Assembly (NCBI GenBank): GCA_018303515.1
Contig: JAGVXZ010000040.1
Span: 1-24,161 of the forward strand
Reading direction: 5' to 3'
Origin: Candidatus Woesearchaeota archaeon
Lineage (GTDB): Archaea; Nanobdellota; Nanobdellia; SCGC-AAA011-G17; GW2011-AR18
Length of the DNA: 24,161 nucleotides
Within the stretch, counting starts at the first letter, position 1. Every line of letters begins with the position of its first letter. The notes below the pieces were generated by a model that made no database searches, had not been told where the DNA came from, and was given only the letters and a program-made list of their open reading frames with translations. The position numbers were made by a program, and so were the translations under genes. Below are positions 13,277-21,139 of the stretch, piece after piece.

Positions 13277-14632
13277 ATGAGTGAGTTTGATAAATTTATT
13301 AAATATGGTGAGACTAGAGGGTGTAGTTATGTTGAATTAAAAGAGATTATACTCTCAAATACTGTAATACAAACTGTAAATAATGATGTTAAAAAACTTA
13401 ATTCGAATGATGATAAGGTTTATGCAGCAAGAGTTTTATATAAAGGTTCTTTTGGATTAGCTTATTCTAACAAATCTAATTGGAAAGATTTAGTTGATAA
13501 AGCAATTGAATCCGCAAGGGCGATTAAGAAAAATCTTCAAATTAAAGAAGCAGTGCCTTTGAAAAAATTAATTAAAACTAAAGTAAAGATAGATCCTTCA
13601 GAAATAAACCTTAAAGAGAAAAAAGAGAGAATAATTAATCTAGGAGAAAGAAAAAAATATCCAAAAATATGCTCTTTACAAAAAATATATCAAGAAGCAT
13701 TGAGAAATTATTCTATTACTAATTCTTATGGACAATATTTTAATTGGAAAGATTCAAAAATTGCATTTTATAGTGATGCCTATTCTAAAGAAGGAACTGA
13801 ACAAGAAAATTTTTTAAAAAGGTTCATGAACCATGCAGGTTTTGAAATTATGGAAAGAGGGGAAGAGATAGTAAACTCCTCTATGGATATGGCCCAAAAA
13901 TTATTGAAAGCTGAACATACGGAAGGTGGGAATTTTCCTATCATTGCAGATCAGGAATTAGGTGGTGTATTTACTCATGAGGCTGTTGGTCATGCAACGG
14001 AAGCGGATTTAGTCTTACAAAACGTGTCTGTACTTAAGAATCAATTAGGAAAAAAAATTGCAAATTCTAAAGTAAATATCATAGATGATGGAACAAAAAA
14101 AACTTATGGATGGTTGCCTTATGATGATGAGGGGATTAAAGCTTCACCTACAAATTTAATTAAGAAAGGAAATTTAATTAATTATCTTCAGTCTTTAGAA
14201 ACAGCTTCTATTATGAATGTTGAGCCAACTGGAAATGGTAGAGCACAATTTTTGTCTTCAATGATTATTCCAAGGATGACTACTACTTATATTGAAAATG
14301 GAGATGATAAGTTTGAAGAAATGGTTAGTTCTATAAAAAAAGGATATTACCTTAAAGGTACTAAAGGCGGGGTTGTTAATACACAAAGAGGAGAATTTTT
14401 ATTTAATTCAACTTATGGTTATTATATTGAAAATGGAGAAATTAAAAATTTAGTAAAGGGTCCTTCTTTAATGGGAAATATTATGGAAATATTACCAAAG
14501 ATAAGTATGGTTGGAAAAGATTTAGAAATACAAAATGGTGGACATTGTGGAAAATGTGGACAAACGGTTGCTGTTTCAGATGGATCCCCGCATATTAAAA
14601 TAGATTCTGCGAAAGTTGGAGGTCAAAAATGA
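13277..14632 (+). CDS. tldD: TldD family metalloprotease
   Basis: This 451-residue protein of the TldD/PmbA family has the zinc site HEAVGHATEAD (234-244, HExxxH with His234, Glu235 and His239) and a C-terminal GGHCGKCGQTVAVSDGSPHIKI like the conserved GMCGKDGQxVPVGxGxP of TldD. TldD with TldE forms a heterodimeric protease that cleaves unfolded peptides, with roles in bacteriocin maturation and toxin handling in bacteria. A TATA-like ATATTTATAG at 13245-13254 fits the ATG at 13277. Its stop overlaps the tldE start (ATGA), so equal expression of the two subunits is likely. Confidence 0.94.
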   Translation: MSEFDKFIKYGETRGCSYVELKEIILSNTVIQTVNNDVKKLNSNDDKVYAARVLYKGSFGLAYSNKSNWKDLVDKAIESARAIKKNLQIKEAVPLKKLIKTKVKIDPSEINLKEKKERIINLGERKKYPKICSLQKIYQEALRNYSITNSYGQYFNWKDSKIAFYSDAYSKEGTEQENFLKRFMNHAGFEIMERGEEIVNSSMDMAQKLLKAEHTEGGNFPIIADQELGGVFTHEAVGHATEADLVLQNVSVLKNQLGKKIANSKVNIIDDGTKKTYGWLPYDDEGIKASPTNLIKKGNLINYLQSLETASIMNVEPTGNGRAQFLSSMIIPRMTTTYIENGDDKFEEMVSSIKKGYYLKGTKGGVVNTQRGEFLFNSTYGYYIENGEIKNLVKGPSLMGNIMEILPKISMVGKDLEIQNGGHCGKCGQTVAVSDGSPHIKIDSAKVGGQK

Positions 14633-15909
14633 TTGATAAAATAAAGAATTATATTAAATCCAAATGTGATTCTTATGAAATTTTTCTTGATAATGCAACT
14701 CAACAGAATATAGAAATCTCAAATACTAAAATTGATTTTATATCACAAGGCTCTTCTCAAGGTTTGGGTATTAGAGTAGAGATTGGAAAGAAAATTGGAT
14801 TCTCAAGTACAACGGATATTAATAATTTTAAAAAATGTGTGGATAATGCAATTAAAATTGCAAAATTAAACAAAAAAGATTCCAAGTTCGAGAAATTTGC
14901 TATATCTGGAACTTATAAAAAAGTTAAAGTTTATTATAAAGATTTAGCATCATTGTCACTTGAAGATTGTCATGATTTTATTAATAGTAAACTTGAAATT
15001 ATTAAGAATGCGAAGGTAAATGTCACTGGTGGAAGTTATGGAAGATCTGTTGGTAAAAGTTTTATCTTAAATTCTGAAGGTGTGGATTTATTTAATGAGT
15101 ATACAATAAATGAGTTTGATTATGAATTATTAAAAGGGAATGTTGGTTATGATGGTGGTGATTCAGGAAGGGGAATTTTAAAAGTAGATAAGTTAAATGA
15201 AGATTTAGAGATTTTAGAAAAACTTAAAAATAAAAAAGTTATGAGTACTCTTGATTGTCCTGTATTAATGAATTATAAAGCATGTGCTGAAATGATTGAT
15301 TCTTTTTTTTCTGGGAATTTATCTGGTTTTAATGTTCAACAGAAACAATCATGCTTTGAAGAGAAATTAGGGCAAACATTATTTTCTAATAAATTTACTT
15401 TGATTGATGATGGAAGTAAAGGGGTTTTTCCTAGTAATCACGATAGTGAAGGAACTCCGTGTGGTGAAACAATTTTAGTCTCTAAAGGAAAATTAATACA
15501 TTATTTATATGATTCTTATTCAGCTAATATTGATAAAGTGAAAAGCACAGCAAATGGTTTTAGGGGTTATGCAAGTACACCTTCAATTGGATTTAGTAAT
15601 GTTTTTATTGAAAAAGGGAATAAAAGTTTTGAGAAAATGGTCTCTTCAATAGATAAAGGAGTTATTATTGATGGGATGATGGGTTATCATACAGTAAATG
15701 ATTTGACTGGAGCATTTTCATTATCCATTTCAAATGGGTTTTATGTTGACAAAGGGGAAATAAAATATCCAATAAAAGATTGTATGCTGGCAGGAAATTT
15801 CTTTGAACTTTTAAAAAATATTGAAATGGTAGAGAATAAACAAAATAAAAATTATTCTTTCAATGTACCTTCCATTTTATTTAAGAATGCAAAAATTATT
15901 GGTAGTTAG
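14629..15909 (+). CDS. tldE: TldE/PmbA family subunit
   Basis: This 426-residue protein has the TldD/PmbA fold without the zinc HExxxH, as expected for TldE, the partner that completes the substrate groove. Recognisable parts are SQGSSQGLGIRVEIGKKIGF (about 40-59), FTLIDDGSKGVFPSNHDSEGTPCGET (about 258-283) and the C-terminal GAFSLSISNGFYVDKGEI. The ATG overlaps the tldD TGA by ATGA. The 3' end overlaps the end of the convergent translin gene by 14 nt. Confidence 0.93.
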   Translation: MIDKIKNYIKSKCDSYEIFLDNATQQNIEISNTKIDFISQGSSQGLGIRVEIGKKIGFSSTTDINNFKKCVDNAIKIAKLNKKDSKFEKFAISGTYKKVKVYYKDLASLSLEDCHDFINSKLEIIKNAKVNVTGGSYGRSVGKSFILNSEGVDLFNEYTINEFDYELLKGNVGYDGGDSGRGILKVDKLNEDLEILEKLKNKKVMSTLDCPVLMNYKACAEMIDSFFSGNLSGFNVQQKQSCFEEKLGQTLFSNKFTLIDDGSKGVFPSNHDSEGTPCGETILVSKGKLIHYLYDSYSANIDKVKSTANGFRGYASTPSIGFSNVFIEKGNKSFEKMVSSIDKGVIIDGMMGYHTVNDLTGAFSLSISNGFYVDKGEIKYPIKDCMLAGNFFELLKNIEMVENKQNKNYSFNVPSILFKNAKIIGS

Positions 15910-16465
15910 TGCTTTTTGTTTTAATTGAATAAACTAAATCTTCTATTTTCTTTAAGTTCCATTTAATTGCATCTGATTTTTTTCTTAAATCTGAATTTCT
16001 TAAATTAAATTTTAAGAATTCACCATAAATTTCATCTACCAAATCTTTTGTTCTGAAAACTTCTTTGTAATCTCTTTTTATTGCCTGATTTACACAATGT
16101 CTTCCTAATTCTCCAGTTAAATCACACAATCCCATAAGATAATTATGTGCTGAAACTTTTAGTTGAGTATGTGTTGGAATCTTTTCGTTTTTTACAAATT
16201 CATAAAATACAATAGCTTCAACATATTCCTGTTGAGCAACTGAATCAATACCAGTATCATATTTTTGAGTCGAGATCTTCTTTAAAGATAATTTTATCTT
16301 TTTTATTCCAATACTTGCGGATTTTAAATCATTTCTATGAATATCATAGATTATTTTTTTGGATAATTGTATTATTCCTCTTGAGTTTTGGATTGTTTCT
16401 TCTCTTTTCTCTTCAAAAATTTCAAAGGATTTCCTTATTTGTGCAAATGATTTTTTGTCTAACAT
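15896..16465 (-). CDS. Translin family protein
   Basis: This 189-residue all-helical protein has the translin motif LMGLCDLTGELGRHCVNQAI (about 110-129), followed by a helix DLVDEIYGEFLKFNLRNSDLRKKSDAIKWNLKKIEDLVYSI that aligns with the family C-terminus. Translin is an octameric RNA/DNA-binding protein. Acidic residues from its relative TRAX, or from archaeal homologues, catalyse RNA cleavage. Here the acidic positions in EYVEAIVFYEF and LTGEL are candidates. A TATA-like TTTTAAATAAG on the minus strand (16489-16499) lies 25-34 nt before the ATG. Confidence 0.85.
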   Translation of the reverse strand: MLDKKSFAQIRKSFEIFEEKREETIQNSRGIIQLSKKIIYDIHRNDLKSASIGIKKIKLSLKKISTQKYDTGIDSVAQQEYVEAIVFYEFVKNEKIPTHTQLKVSAHNYLMGLCDLTGELGRHCVNQAIKRDYKEVFRTKDLVDEIYGEFLKFNLRNSDLRKKSDAIKWNLKKIEDLVYSIKTKSTNYQ

Positions 16466-16584
16466 ATATTTAGTTGTATGATTACGTCTTATTTAAAATA
16501 TACTTTTTATTGAGCTGTAAAGTTCGCGCCTTGTATAATTTCTAGGGTTAAATGAAGTGACAATCCCTCTAAAAAATTAATCCT

Positions 16585-16642
16585 TGTGAAACAGAGCTGT
16601 GAAACAGAGCTGAAAAATTCGATAGAGCTGAAATCAGAGCTG
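16585..16642 (+). repeat. 13-bp tandem repeat and spaced AGAGCTG copies
   Basis: TGTGAAACAGAGC is repeated exactly at 16585-16597 and 16598-16610. AGAGCTG recurs at 16593, 16606, 16624 and 16636. The stretch is more G-rich than its surroundings and lies between the translin promoter and a long palindrome. It looks like the degenerate end of an insertion. Confidence 0.6.
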
Positions 16643-16864
16643 GAAAAATCGAATTTGGATGAGCGACTGCAAGGAGCGAATCTTAAAATCCCTGGTGAAC
16701 TACCACTCCGTAAACGAAGTGGTAGTTCACTCAGCTTCTATGATTATCTTCATCTTGCAATTGCAAAAGGGTTAGGTATTCCATTAATCACAAGAGATAG
16801 AGATTTGATGGATTTTGCAAAAAATCATGTGAAAGTGTTCAAACCAGAAGATTTACTCCGCTAG
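16586..16864 (+). pseudogene. Truncated PIN-domain (VapC-type) toxin fused to repeat-derived sequence
   Basis: The open frame codes for 92 residues from a GTG. Only the last 43 or so (SFYDYLHLAIAKGLGIPLITRDRDL and on) are PIN-like: YDYLHLAIA and the acidic TRDRDL are the last helices and strand of a VapC-type RNase with the C-terminal Asp cluster. A full PIN domain needs about 120-140 residues and an N-terminal Asp, which are missing. Residues 1-48 come from the GAGCTG repeats and from the palindrome at 16695-16730, not a PIN fold. This looks like a vapC gene interrupted and partly lost. Its 3' end overlaps that of a convergent RHH gene by 12 nt. The remnant is unlikely to be active. Confidence 0.65.
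16695..16730. repeat. 36-bp near-perfect palindrome
   Basis: Arms GTGAACTACCACT (16695-16707) and AGTGGTAGTTCAC (16718-16730) are perfect complements. The centre (16708-16717) itself continues as CGT..ACG, so only one base pair in the 36 mismatches apart from the two central bases. PIN homology starts 2-6 nt after its right edge. Such subterminal hairpins mark the right ends of IS200/IS605 elements and their derived non-autonomous elements. The assignment is inference, since no transposase is present. Confidence 0.8.
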
Positions 16865-17101
16865 TTTGTTGATTTCATCCAAGCCAAATTTTTCTTTTGA
16901 TAATTTAGTCCTAATCTTTCTGATATCTTTTACAGAATCTCCTATGTCTGGAAGAATTCCAATAAGTTTATCAAGCACGAGTCTTCTTACAGCATCTCTT
17001 AGAACATCAGAACGACTAGAGTAAACTCCTGTTTGTACTAAATTATCTATCTTTTTAACTAATCCGTGACTTAACCGTACTTGAATCGTGTCCATTACCA
17101 T
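16853..17101 (-). CDS. Ribbon-helix-helix (CopG-like) antitoxin/regulator
   Basis: This 82-residue protein has an N-terminal ribbon DTIQVRLS followed by two helices, HGLVKKIDNLVQTG and SRSDVLRDAVRRLVLDKL, the RHH DNA-binding fold, and a C-terminal charged tail (about 50-82) of the kind that binds a toxin. RHH proteins of this layout are VapB-type antitoxins that repress their own operon. A TATA-like element at 17127-17134 lies 26-33 nt before the ATG. An intact toxin does not follow it. Only the PIN remnant on the opposite strand is nearby, so it is probably an orphan antitoxin or a stand-alone regulator. Translation could start at the third residue (17095). Confidence 0.85.
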   Translation of the reverse strand: MVMDTIQVRLSHGLVKKIDNLVQTGVYSSRSDVLRDAVRRLVLDKLIGILPDIGDSVKDIRKIRTKLSKEKFGLDEINKLAE

Positions 17102-17221
17102 TGTAATGCTATTGTGGTTGTTCCAGTATAAAAATCTTTCCCTAAACCAGCTCTAAATTAAGGGAAACATGCTAGTTGTCAATAAATCTTAATTTTTTGT
17201 TCAAAATTCCAAATGTTTACT

Positions 17222-17965
17222 TTATATCAAACTTTTTATCCAATTTGTGAATTTTGTAAAGATTGATTGTTCCTTACATTTGTTTTTTTTGCACCTATTT
17301 TGAATACATTCATAGTTATTTTGGCATTCTTCTTCCAGCTCTTTTTGTGGTATTAAATTTAACTCTTCGGAACAGAAGTGAGGTTTTCCATTTATTGAAG
17401 TGAGAGATAATTTTTCAATACAATTTCCATCAACAGCACAACCATTACAATCCAATTTTTTTATTTGCTTTACTGAATCTTTTGATGTTTCTTCTGTCAT
17501 TTTTACTTTTTTCATATTACCATTTGATTCTATCATAATTTCATTTTCTTTTATTCCCTTAAAGAAATCCGGATTATTTCTTATGGATTCTGTAGTTTTT
17601 AATAATGAATCGTCAGAACCTGATACAATCAATAAAATTTTTTGTTTATTATTCTCTTTTAATTTAATTAATGTCTGGCCATTATTTAATCCCAAGAAAC
17701 AGTCTTCTCCTGGAAAAAAATGTTTTGTTATAGAATTTTGACAAGGACCTCCAATTAAAATAAAATTAGTTTCAAAGTCTTTTACTTCTCCTTTAAGATC
17801 CAATCTATTCTCATAATTTGATGTCCTTATTTCTTCAGGAAGAGAATAAAAAATATTTAGTGAAGCTGTTTTATCTTTACTAAAAAAATCAGGATAATTC
17901 TCTAAATCTGCTAATACTTGTGTTGATAATAAGATTATTATTAATAACAAAATTAATTTTTTCAT
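17222..17965 (-). CDS. Secreted S-layer-like protein with Cys-rich C-terminal domain
   Basis: This 247-residue protein has a signal peptide (1-19, ending TQVLA). The first domain has NFILIGGPCQNSIT (67-80), PGEDCFLGLNNGQTLIKL and KQKILLIVSGSDDSLLKTTESIRN. That pattern (GGPC...N..I...G.A+I.L...G.+.LLV.G....T) is seen in archaeal S-layer and related surface proteins. The last third has eight Cys residues in close spacing (CNGCAVDGNC, FC, CQNNYECIQNRCKKNKC) and ends with a basic-hydrophobic tail. A strong AAGGAG ribosome site (17975-17980) precedes the ATG, unlike most genes here, as suits an exported protein. It is too short to be the main S-layer subunit. Confidence 0.75.
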   Translation of the reverse strand: MKKLILLLIIILLSTQVLADLENYPDFFSKDKTASLNIFYSLPEEIRTSNYENRLDLKGEVKDFETNFILIGGPCQNSITKHFFPGEDCFLGLNNGQTLIKLKENNKQKILLIVSGSDDSLLKTTESIRNNPDFFKGIKENEIMIESNGNMKKVKMTEETSKDSVKQIKKLDCNGCAVDGNCIEKLSLTSINGKPHFCSEELNLIPQKELEEECQNNYECIQNRCKKNKCKEQSIFTKFTNWIKSLI

Positions 17966-18060
17966 TCTAGTTAACTCCTTCTAATGTTACTGATTTGTGA
18001 CCATAATTTTCTACCATAAGATTTGTAGAATAAGATAGATTATTTAAGGATTTTTATCTT

Positions 18061-19446
18061 TTATAATAATTTTTTAATTATTTCAGAAGCTTTCTTGCCA
18101 TCTACTTTACCATTAAATTTTTTCATTAAATCTCCAATTATAGCACCAGGAGATAATTTAGGATTTTTCTTTATTAGTTCTCTTATTGTTTCTTCTAATT
18201 CTTTATCTGAAACTCTTTTAAATTCTTCTAATCTTATTTTACCACTTTTTAGAAGTTGTACTAAACAGTCAATTGTATTCTCTTTTCTTAATTTATTTTC
18301 GTTAAGTAACTGCAAAACTTCCTTGAATTCTTTCTCTTTTAATTCGTTAGAATCTAGTTTAAATCTTGATTTTATTTCTTTTGGGATTTCAATTAAAACT
18401 CTAGCTATGAAATTAGTTTCAAGTCCAGGATATAATTTAACATAATCCTTAAAATTAATTTTATTCTTTACTAATTCTCTTGCTAATTCAGCTTGTAGAT
18501 TGTAATTTTCTTCTAAATTTTCTACTTTTTTATCTATTAAAACTGGTAATTCCAGTGAGTCTAAAAGTGTTTTACTAATTTTTATTGTTGGGATATCAGT
18601 TTCAGGGTACATTCTTGCTGAACCGGGCATTGGTCTTAAGAATGTGGTAGTAAAATCTTTTTCTGCTTTTCTAACGTGTGGTTCTTTAATACCTTCTTCC
18701 TTTTGTCTTTCTTCTTCAAATTTAATTATTTTAGGGATCGATTGTAAATCCTGGAAGCCTTTTATTTCTACTCTTGGGCCATTAAAGGAAACATTAACAT
18801 CCTGTCTGATTGAACCAATACCTCTTCTTAAACTTCCAACTGATCTTAAAACCATTCCAATTTTTACTGCTACTTCTTTTGCACTTTCATTTGATTTAAT
18901 CTCAGGGCCTGTTGCAATTTCTATTAATGGAATTCCTAATCTCGAAATGTTATAAATACTATAATCTTGAGTATCTTTTTTCTTTTTTGCTGCTTCTTCT
19001 TCTAAACAGATTGTTTCAATTTTTATTTTACCTTCTGATGTTTCAATATAACCATCAGTTGCAATTAAAGCAGTCCTTTGAAATCCGGTAATATTAGATC
19101 CATCAATTACAACTTTTCTCATGACTTGAATTTCATCAACTGGTTTTGCATTTAAAAGTAGTGAGACTTGTAATGCAATATTTAATGCTTTTTTATTTAA
19201 TTCTAAAGGCGGCTCTTCATCAATACAGATTAAACAATTTGAATCATGATAACCTTCATAAATAAAATATTTATTTTTTTGTGATTCATGTAAAGCTGCT
19301 TTATCTATTTCTCCTAGTTCTGATGCTGAGGTTCTTAATTTTCTTTTTAAAAAAAAATCAGGTTTATCATCTATTATAATCGAATTACAATCACAAAAAA
19401 GTTTTTTTGTATTTAATTGTTGGTGAATTTCCAAACCACATTTCAA
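18061..19446 (-). CDS. gatE: Glu-tRNA(Gln) amidotransferase subunit GatE, lacking the AspRS-like insertion
   Basis: This 461-residue protein has the GatB/GatE kinase-like core (GLEIHQQLNTKKLFCDC at 4-20, GSLRRGIGSIRQDVNVS near 204-220 and LRPMPGSARMYPETDIP at 270-286) and a C-terminal tail domain (about 390-461, YqeY-like). GatE activates Glu-tRNA(Gln) by phosphorylation and amidates it with ammonia from GatD. Known archaeal GatE is about 620 residues because of an AspRS-like (GAD) insertion before the RPLPG motif. Here FEEERQKEEGIKEPHVRK leads straight into that motif, so the insertion is absent. It is identified as GatE, not GatB, by the KCGLEIHQQL form and by gatD in the same operon. The ATG overlaps the UPF0248 stop (ATGA). 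Confidence 0.92.
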   Translation of the reverse strand: MKCGLEIHQQLNTKKLFCDCNSIIIDDKPDFFLKRKLRTSASELGEIDKAALHESQKNKYFIYEGYHDSNCLICIDEEPPLELNKKALNIALQVSLLLNAKPVDEIQVMRKVVIDGSNITGFQRTALIATDGYIETSEGKIKIETICLEEEAAKKKKDTQDYSIYNISRLGIPLIEIATGPEIKSNESAKEVAVKIGMVLRSVGSLRRGIGSIRQDVNVSFNGPRVEIKGFQDLQSIPKIIKFEEERQKEEGIKEPHVRKAEKDFTTTFLRPMPGSARMYPETDIPTIKISKTLLDSLELPVLIDKKVENLEENYNLQAELARELVKNKINFKDYVKLYPGLETNFIARVLIEIPKEIKSRFKLDSNELKEKEFKEVLQLLNENKLRKENTIDCLVQLLKSGKIRLEEFKRVSDKELEETIRELIKKNPKLSPGAIIGDLMKKFNGKVDGKKASEIIKKLL

Positions 19447-19715
19447 ATTGCTTCACCCATTAAAGTTGAACCTTCTTCCCTTTTCCAAACTATCTCTTTA
19501 TCTTTTCTAACTTCCCTTATTCTATGTACTGGTAATTGGAATTCTTTATTACCTTTTTCAAAAATAATGAATAATTTATTTATTTCTTTAATTTTATCAA
19601 ATTTTAATTCTTTAAGATTATTTTCTGAAATATTAAAATAGCAAATGGTGTAATCTTCTGGATTTTCCTTTTTATCCCATTGTATTTTGGTTAGTAAGTC
19701 CAATATGAATATCAT
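19443..19715 (-). CDS. UPF0248 (DUF504) family protein
   Basis: This 90-residue protein has KIQWDKKENPEDYTICYFN and LPVHRIREVRKDKEIVWKREE, matching the UPF0248/DUF504 family pattern (I.WDP..dP.dY.I.Y.dR... and IPlHRIr.i.rdGe.vWdR). Related domains occur in RNA-repair proteins with 2'-5' ligase or nucleotidyltransferase partners, but no function is established. It lies between gatD and gatE with ATGA overlaps on both sides, so all three are translated together. That links it, by inference, to tRNA amidation or handling. Confidence 0.85.
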   Translation of the reverse strand: MIFILDLLTKIQWDKKENPEDYTICYFNISENNLKELKFDKIKEINKLFIIFEKGNKEFQLPVHRIREVRKDKEIVWKREEGSTLMGEAI

Positions 19716-20956
19716 TTTTGAAAATCCTCATTGAATACTGTTTTTGGATTTATCTCTCCCCTTAAATTAGTTTCAAATAAATGTTTAAGATTATCCTTAT
19801 GATTTGAAATTAACCAGGATAATTTAATGAATGATGTTTCCGGTGTCATATCACAAAAATTTCCAAGTACATTTAATTCTTGTAAATGTCTCCCTTTTGA
19901 ATAAATGTTCATGTTAATTCTACCATAAATACATTGGGAACTCATAACTATTGGAATTTTCAGTTTTTTTATTTCTTCTAAGACATTTTCTGGTGTGTGC
20001 CCTAATCCTGTACCTTCAATTACTAAACCATCAAAGTTTTTGTAAACTTCAAATTGTTCTTTAGACATATGTGTATGGATTTTTATTATTCCAACTTTTA
20101 AATTCTCATTAAATAATTTTAAGTTTAGTTTTTGATCATGTTTTTTTGAATAATCTCTTTGGTAAACTATTTTTCCATATTCGTCAACAGTAGCAATTGA
20201 ATCAGTATTTATTGACCTGAATGCATCTCTCCTCGAAGTGTGCATTTTTCTTACTTTACAACCATGAAGAATTGCACAAACATTATCATTAGTATTTGCA
20301 TGCATACATATTGCAACTCCAACAAAATTTGTTTCTTTAATAAAGTTACAAGCTGCGATTAAATTTAAACTAGCATCAGAAGAACCTCTATCAGATGACC
20401 TCTGTGCACCAACAAGTAAAATTGGAATATTAATATGCTCTAAAATAAAAGATAAAGCTGCGGAAGTATAGTGTAGTGTGTCTGTCCCATGTGTAATAAT
20501 AATTCCATTTACACCTTTCTTTATTTCTTTTATAATTTCTTTTGCTAAAATATTATAATGAGAAAAGTTCATATCATCTGAAAACATATTTGAAATTAGT
20601 CTTGAATCTAAATTTACAATTCTTTTAAGTTCTGGAAACATTGTTATTATTTCTTCTGGTTTAAATTTAGATGATACTGCACCTGTTTCATAATCAACTT
20701 TGCTTGAAATAGTACCACCCGTGTGTAAAATCGTCACTCTCTTTAAAGTTTTATCTTGGATAAAATTAATTTTATCCTGCTTTTTCATTGGTTCTTTTTT
20801 TAATTGTTTTGTTTCTTTGATTTTAGTCTTGTTAATTCCAAGATTATAACCAGAGTTTAATTTTAGGATTAAAGTGTCATCTTTACTTGGCATTATAATA
20901 CCCTCTTTTATTGAATTATCTTTTAAAGTTATTTTAACTTTGTCTCCAGGTTTCAT
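19712..20956 (-). CDS. gatD: Glu-tRNA(Gln) amidotransferase subunit GatD
   Basis: This 414-residue protein has an N-terminal SH3/Tudor-like domain (about 1-60, GDKVKITLKDNSIKEGIIMP) and an L-asparaginase-like domain. TILHTGGTISSKVDYETGAV (about 74-93) and IIITHGTDTLHYTSAALSFI (about 157-176) hold the two catalytic Thr motifs. The Lys in the later GAQRSSDRGSSD region completes the site. GatD releases ammonia from Gln or Asn and passes it to GatE. The pair is the archaeal route to Gln-tRNA(Gln). A TATA-like element at 20980-20987 is 24-32 nt upstream of the ATG, so the mRNA is leaderless. Confidence 0.96.
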   Translation of the reverse strand: MKPGDKVKITLKDNSIKEGIIMPSKDDTLILKLNSGYNLGINKTKIKETKQLKKEPMKKQDKINFIQDKTLKRVTILHTGGTISSKVDYETGAVSSKFKPEEIITMFPELKRIVNLDSRLISNMFSDDMNFSHYNILAKEIIKEIKKGVNGIIITHGTDTLHYTSAALSFILEHINIPILLVGAQRSSDRGSSDASLNLIAACNFIKETNFVGVAICMHANTNDNVCAILHGCKVRKMHTSRRDAFRSINTDSIATVDEYGKIVYQRDYSKKHDQKLNLKLFNENLKVGIIKIHTHMSKEQFEVYKNFDGLVIEGTGLGHTPENVLEEIKKLKIPIVMSSQCIYGRINMNIYSKGRHLQELNVLGNFCDMTPETSFIKLSWLISNHKDNLKHLFETNLRGEINPKTVFNEDFQK

Positions 20957-20979
20957 TAGAAAGAATATAATTTGAATTG

Positions 20980-20987
20980 TTTATAAA
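20980..20987 (-). promoter_or_regulatory. TATA-like promoter of gatD-UPF0248-gatE
   Basis: On the minus strand CTTTATAAAC lies 24-32 nt upstream of the gatD ATG at 20956. It is the same element and spacing as for eIF5A, again predicting a leaderless mRNA. Confidence 0.6.
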
Positions 20988-21053
20988 GTTTAGTGTTAGA
21001 ATCTGTCCTGAAAGCTTCTGGCTACACGGGGAATGTTTAATGTTGCTACTTTT

Positions 21054-21130
21054 GTTTAGCGGAAAAGAAAAACGAGAACAATTGCTATGCAACTATACCT
21101 AACATTTGCTAAACTGTTCACTTCGTTCTC
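21054..21130. repeat. Crossing inverted repeats between gatD and an orphan gene
   Basis: GTTTAGC (21054-21060) is complementary to GCTAAAC (21108-21114), and GAGAAC (21074-21079) to GTTCTC (21125-21130). These pairs interleave, so both together would make a pseudoknot. TTGC/GCAA at 21082-21085/21089-21092 forms a small hairpin inside. The stretch 20996-21130 is richer in G and C than nearby spacers and has no gene. Nature unknown: possibly a small structured RNA or a decayed repeat. Confidence 0.4.
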
Positions 21131-21139
21131 CCAAAATTT

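Noticed and set aside
16544..16568. Possible left-end hairpin (AGGG/CCCT) of the insertion remnant
   Set aside because: Only four contiguous pairs with a mismatch next to them and a long loop; too weak to call an element end.
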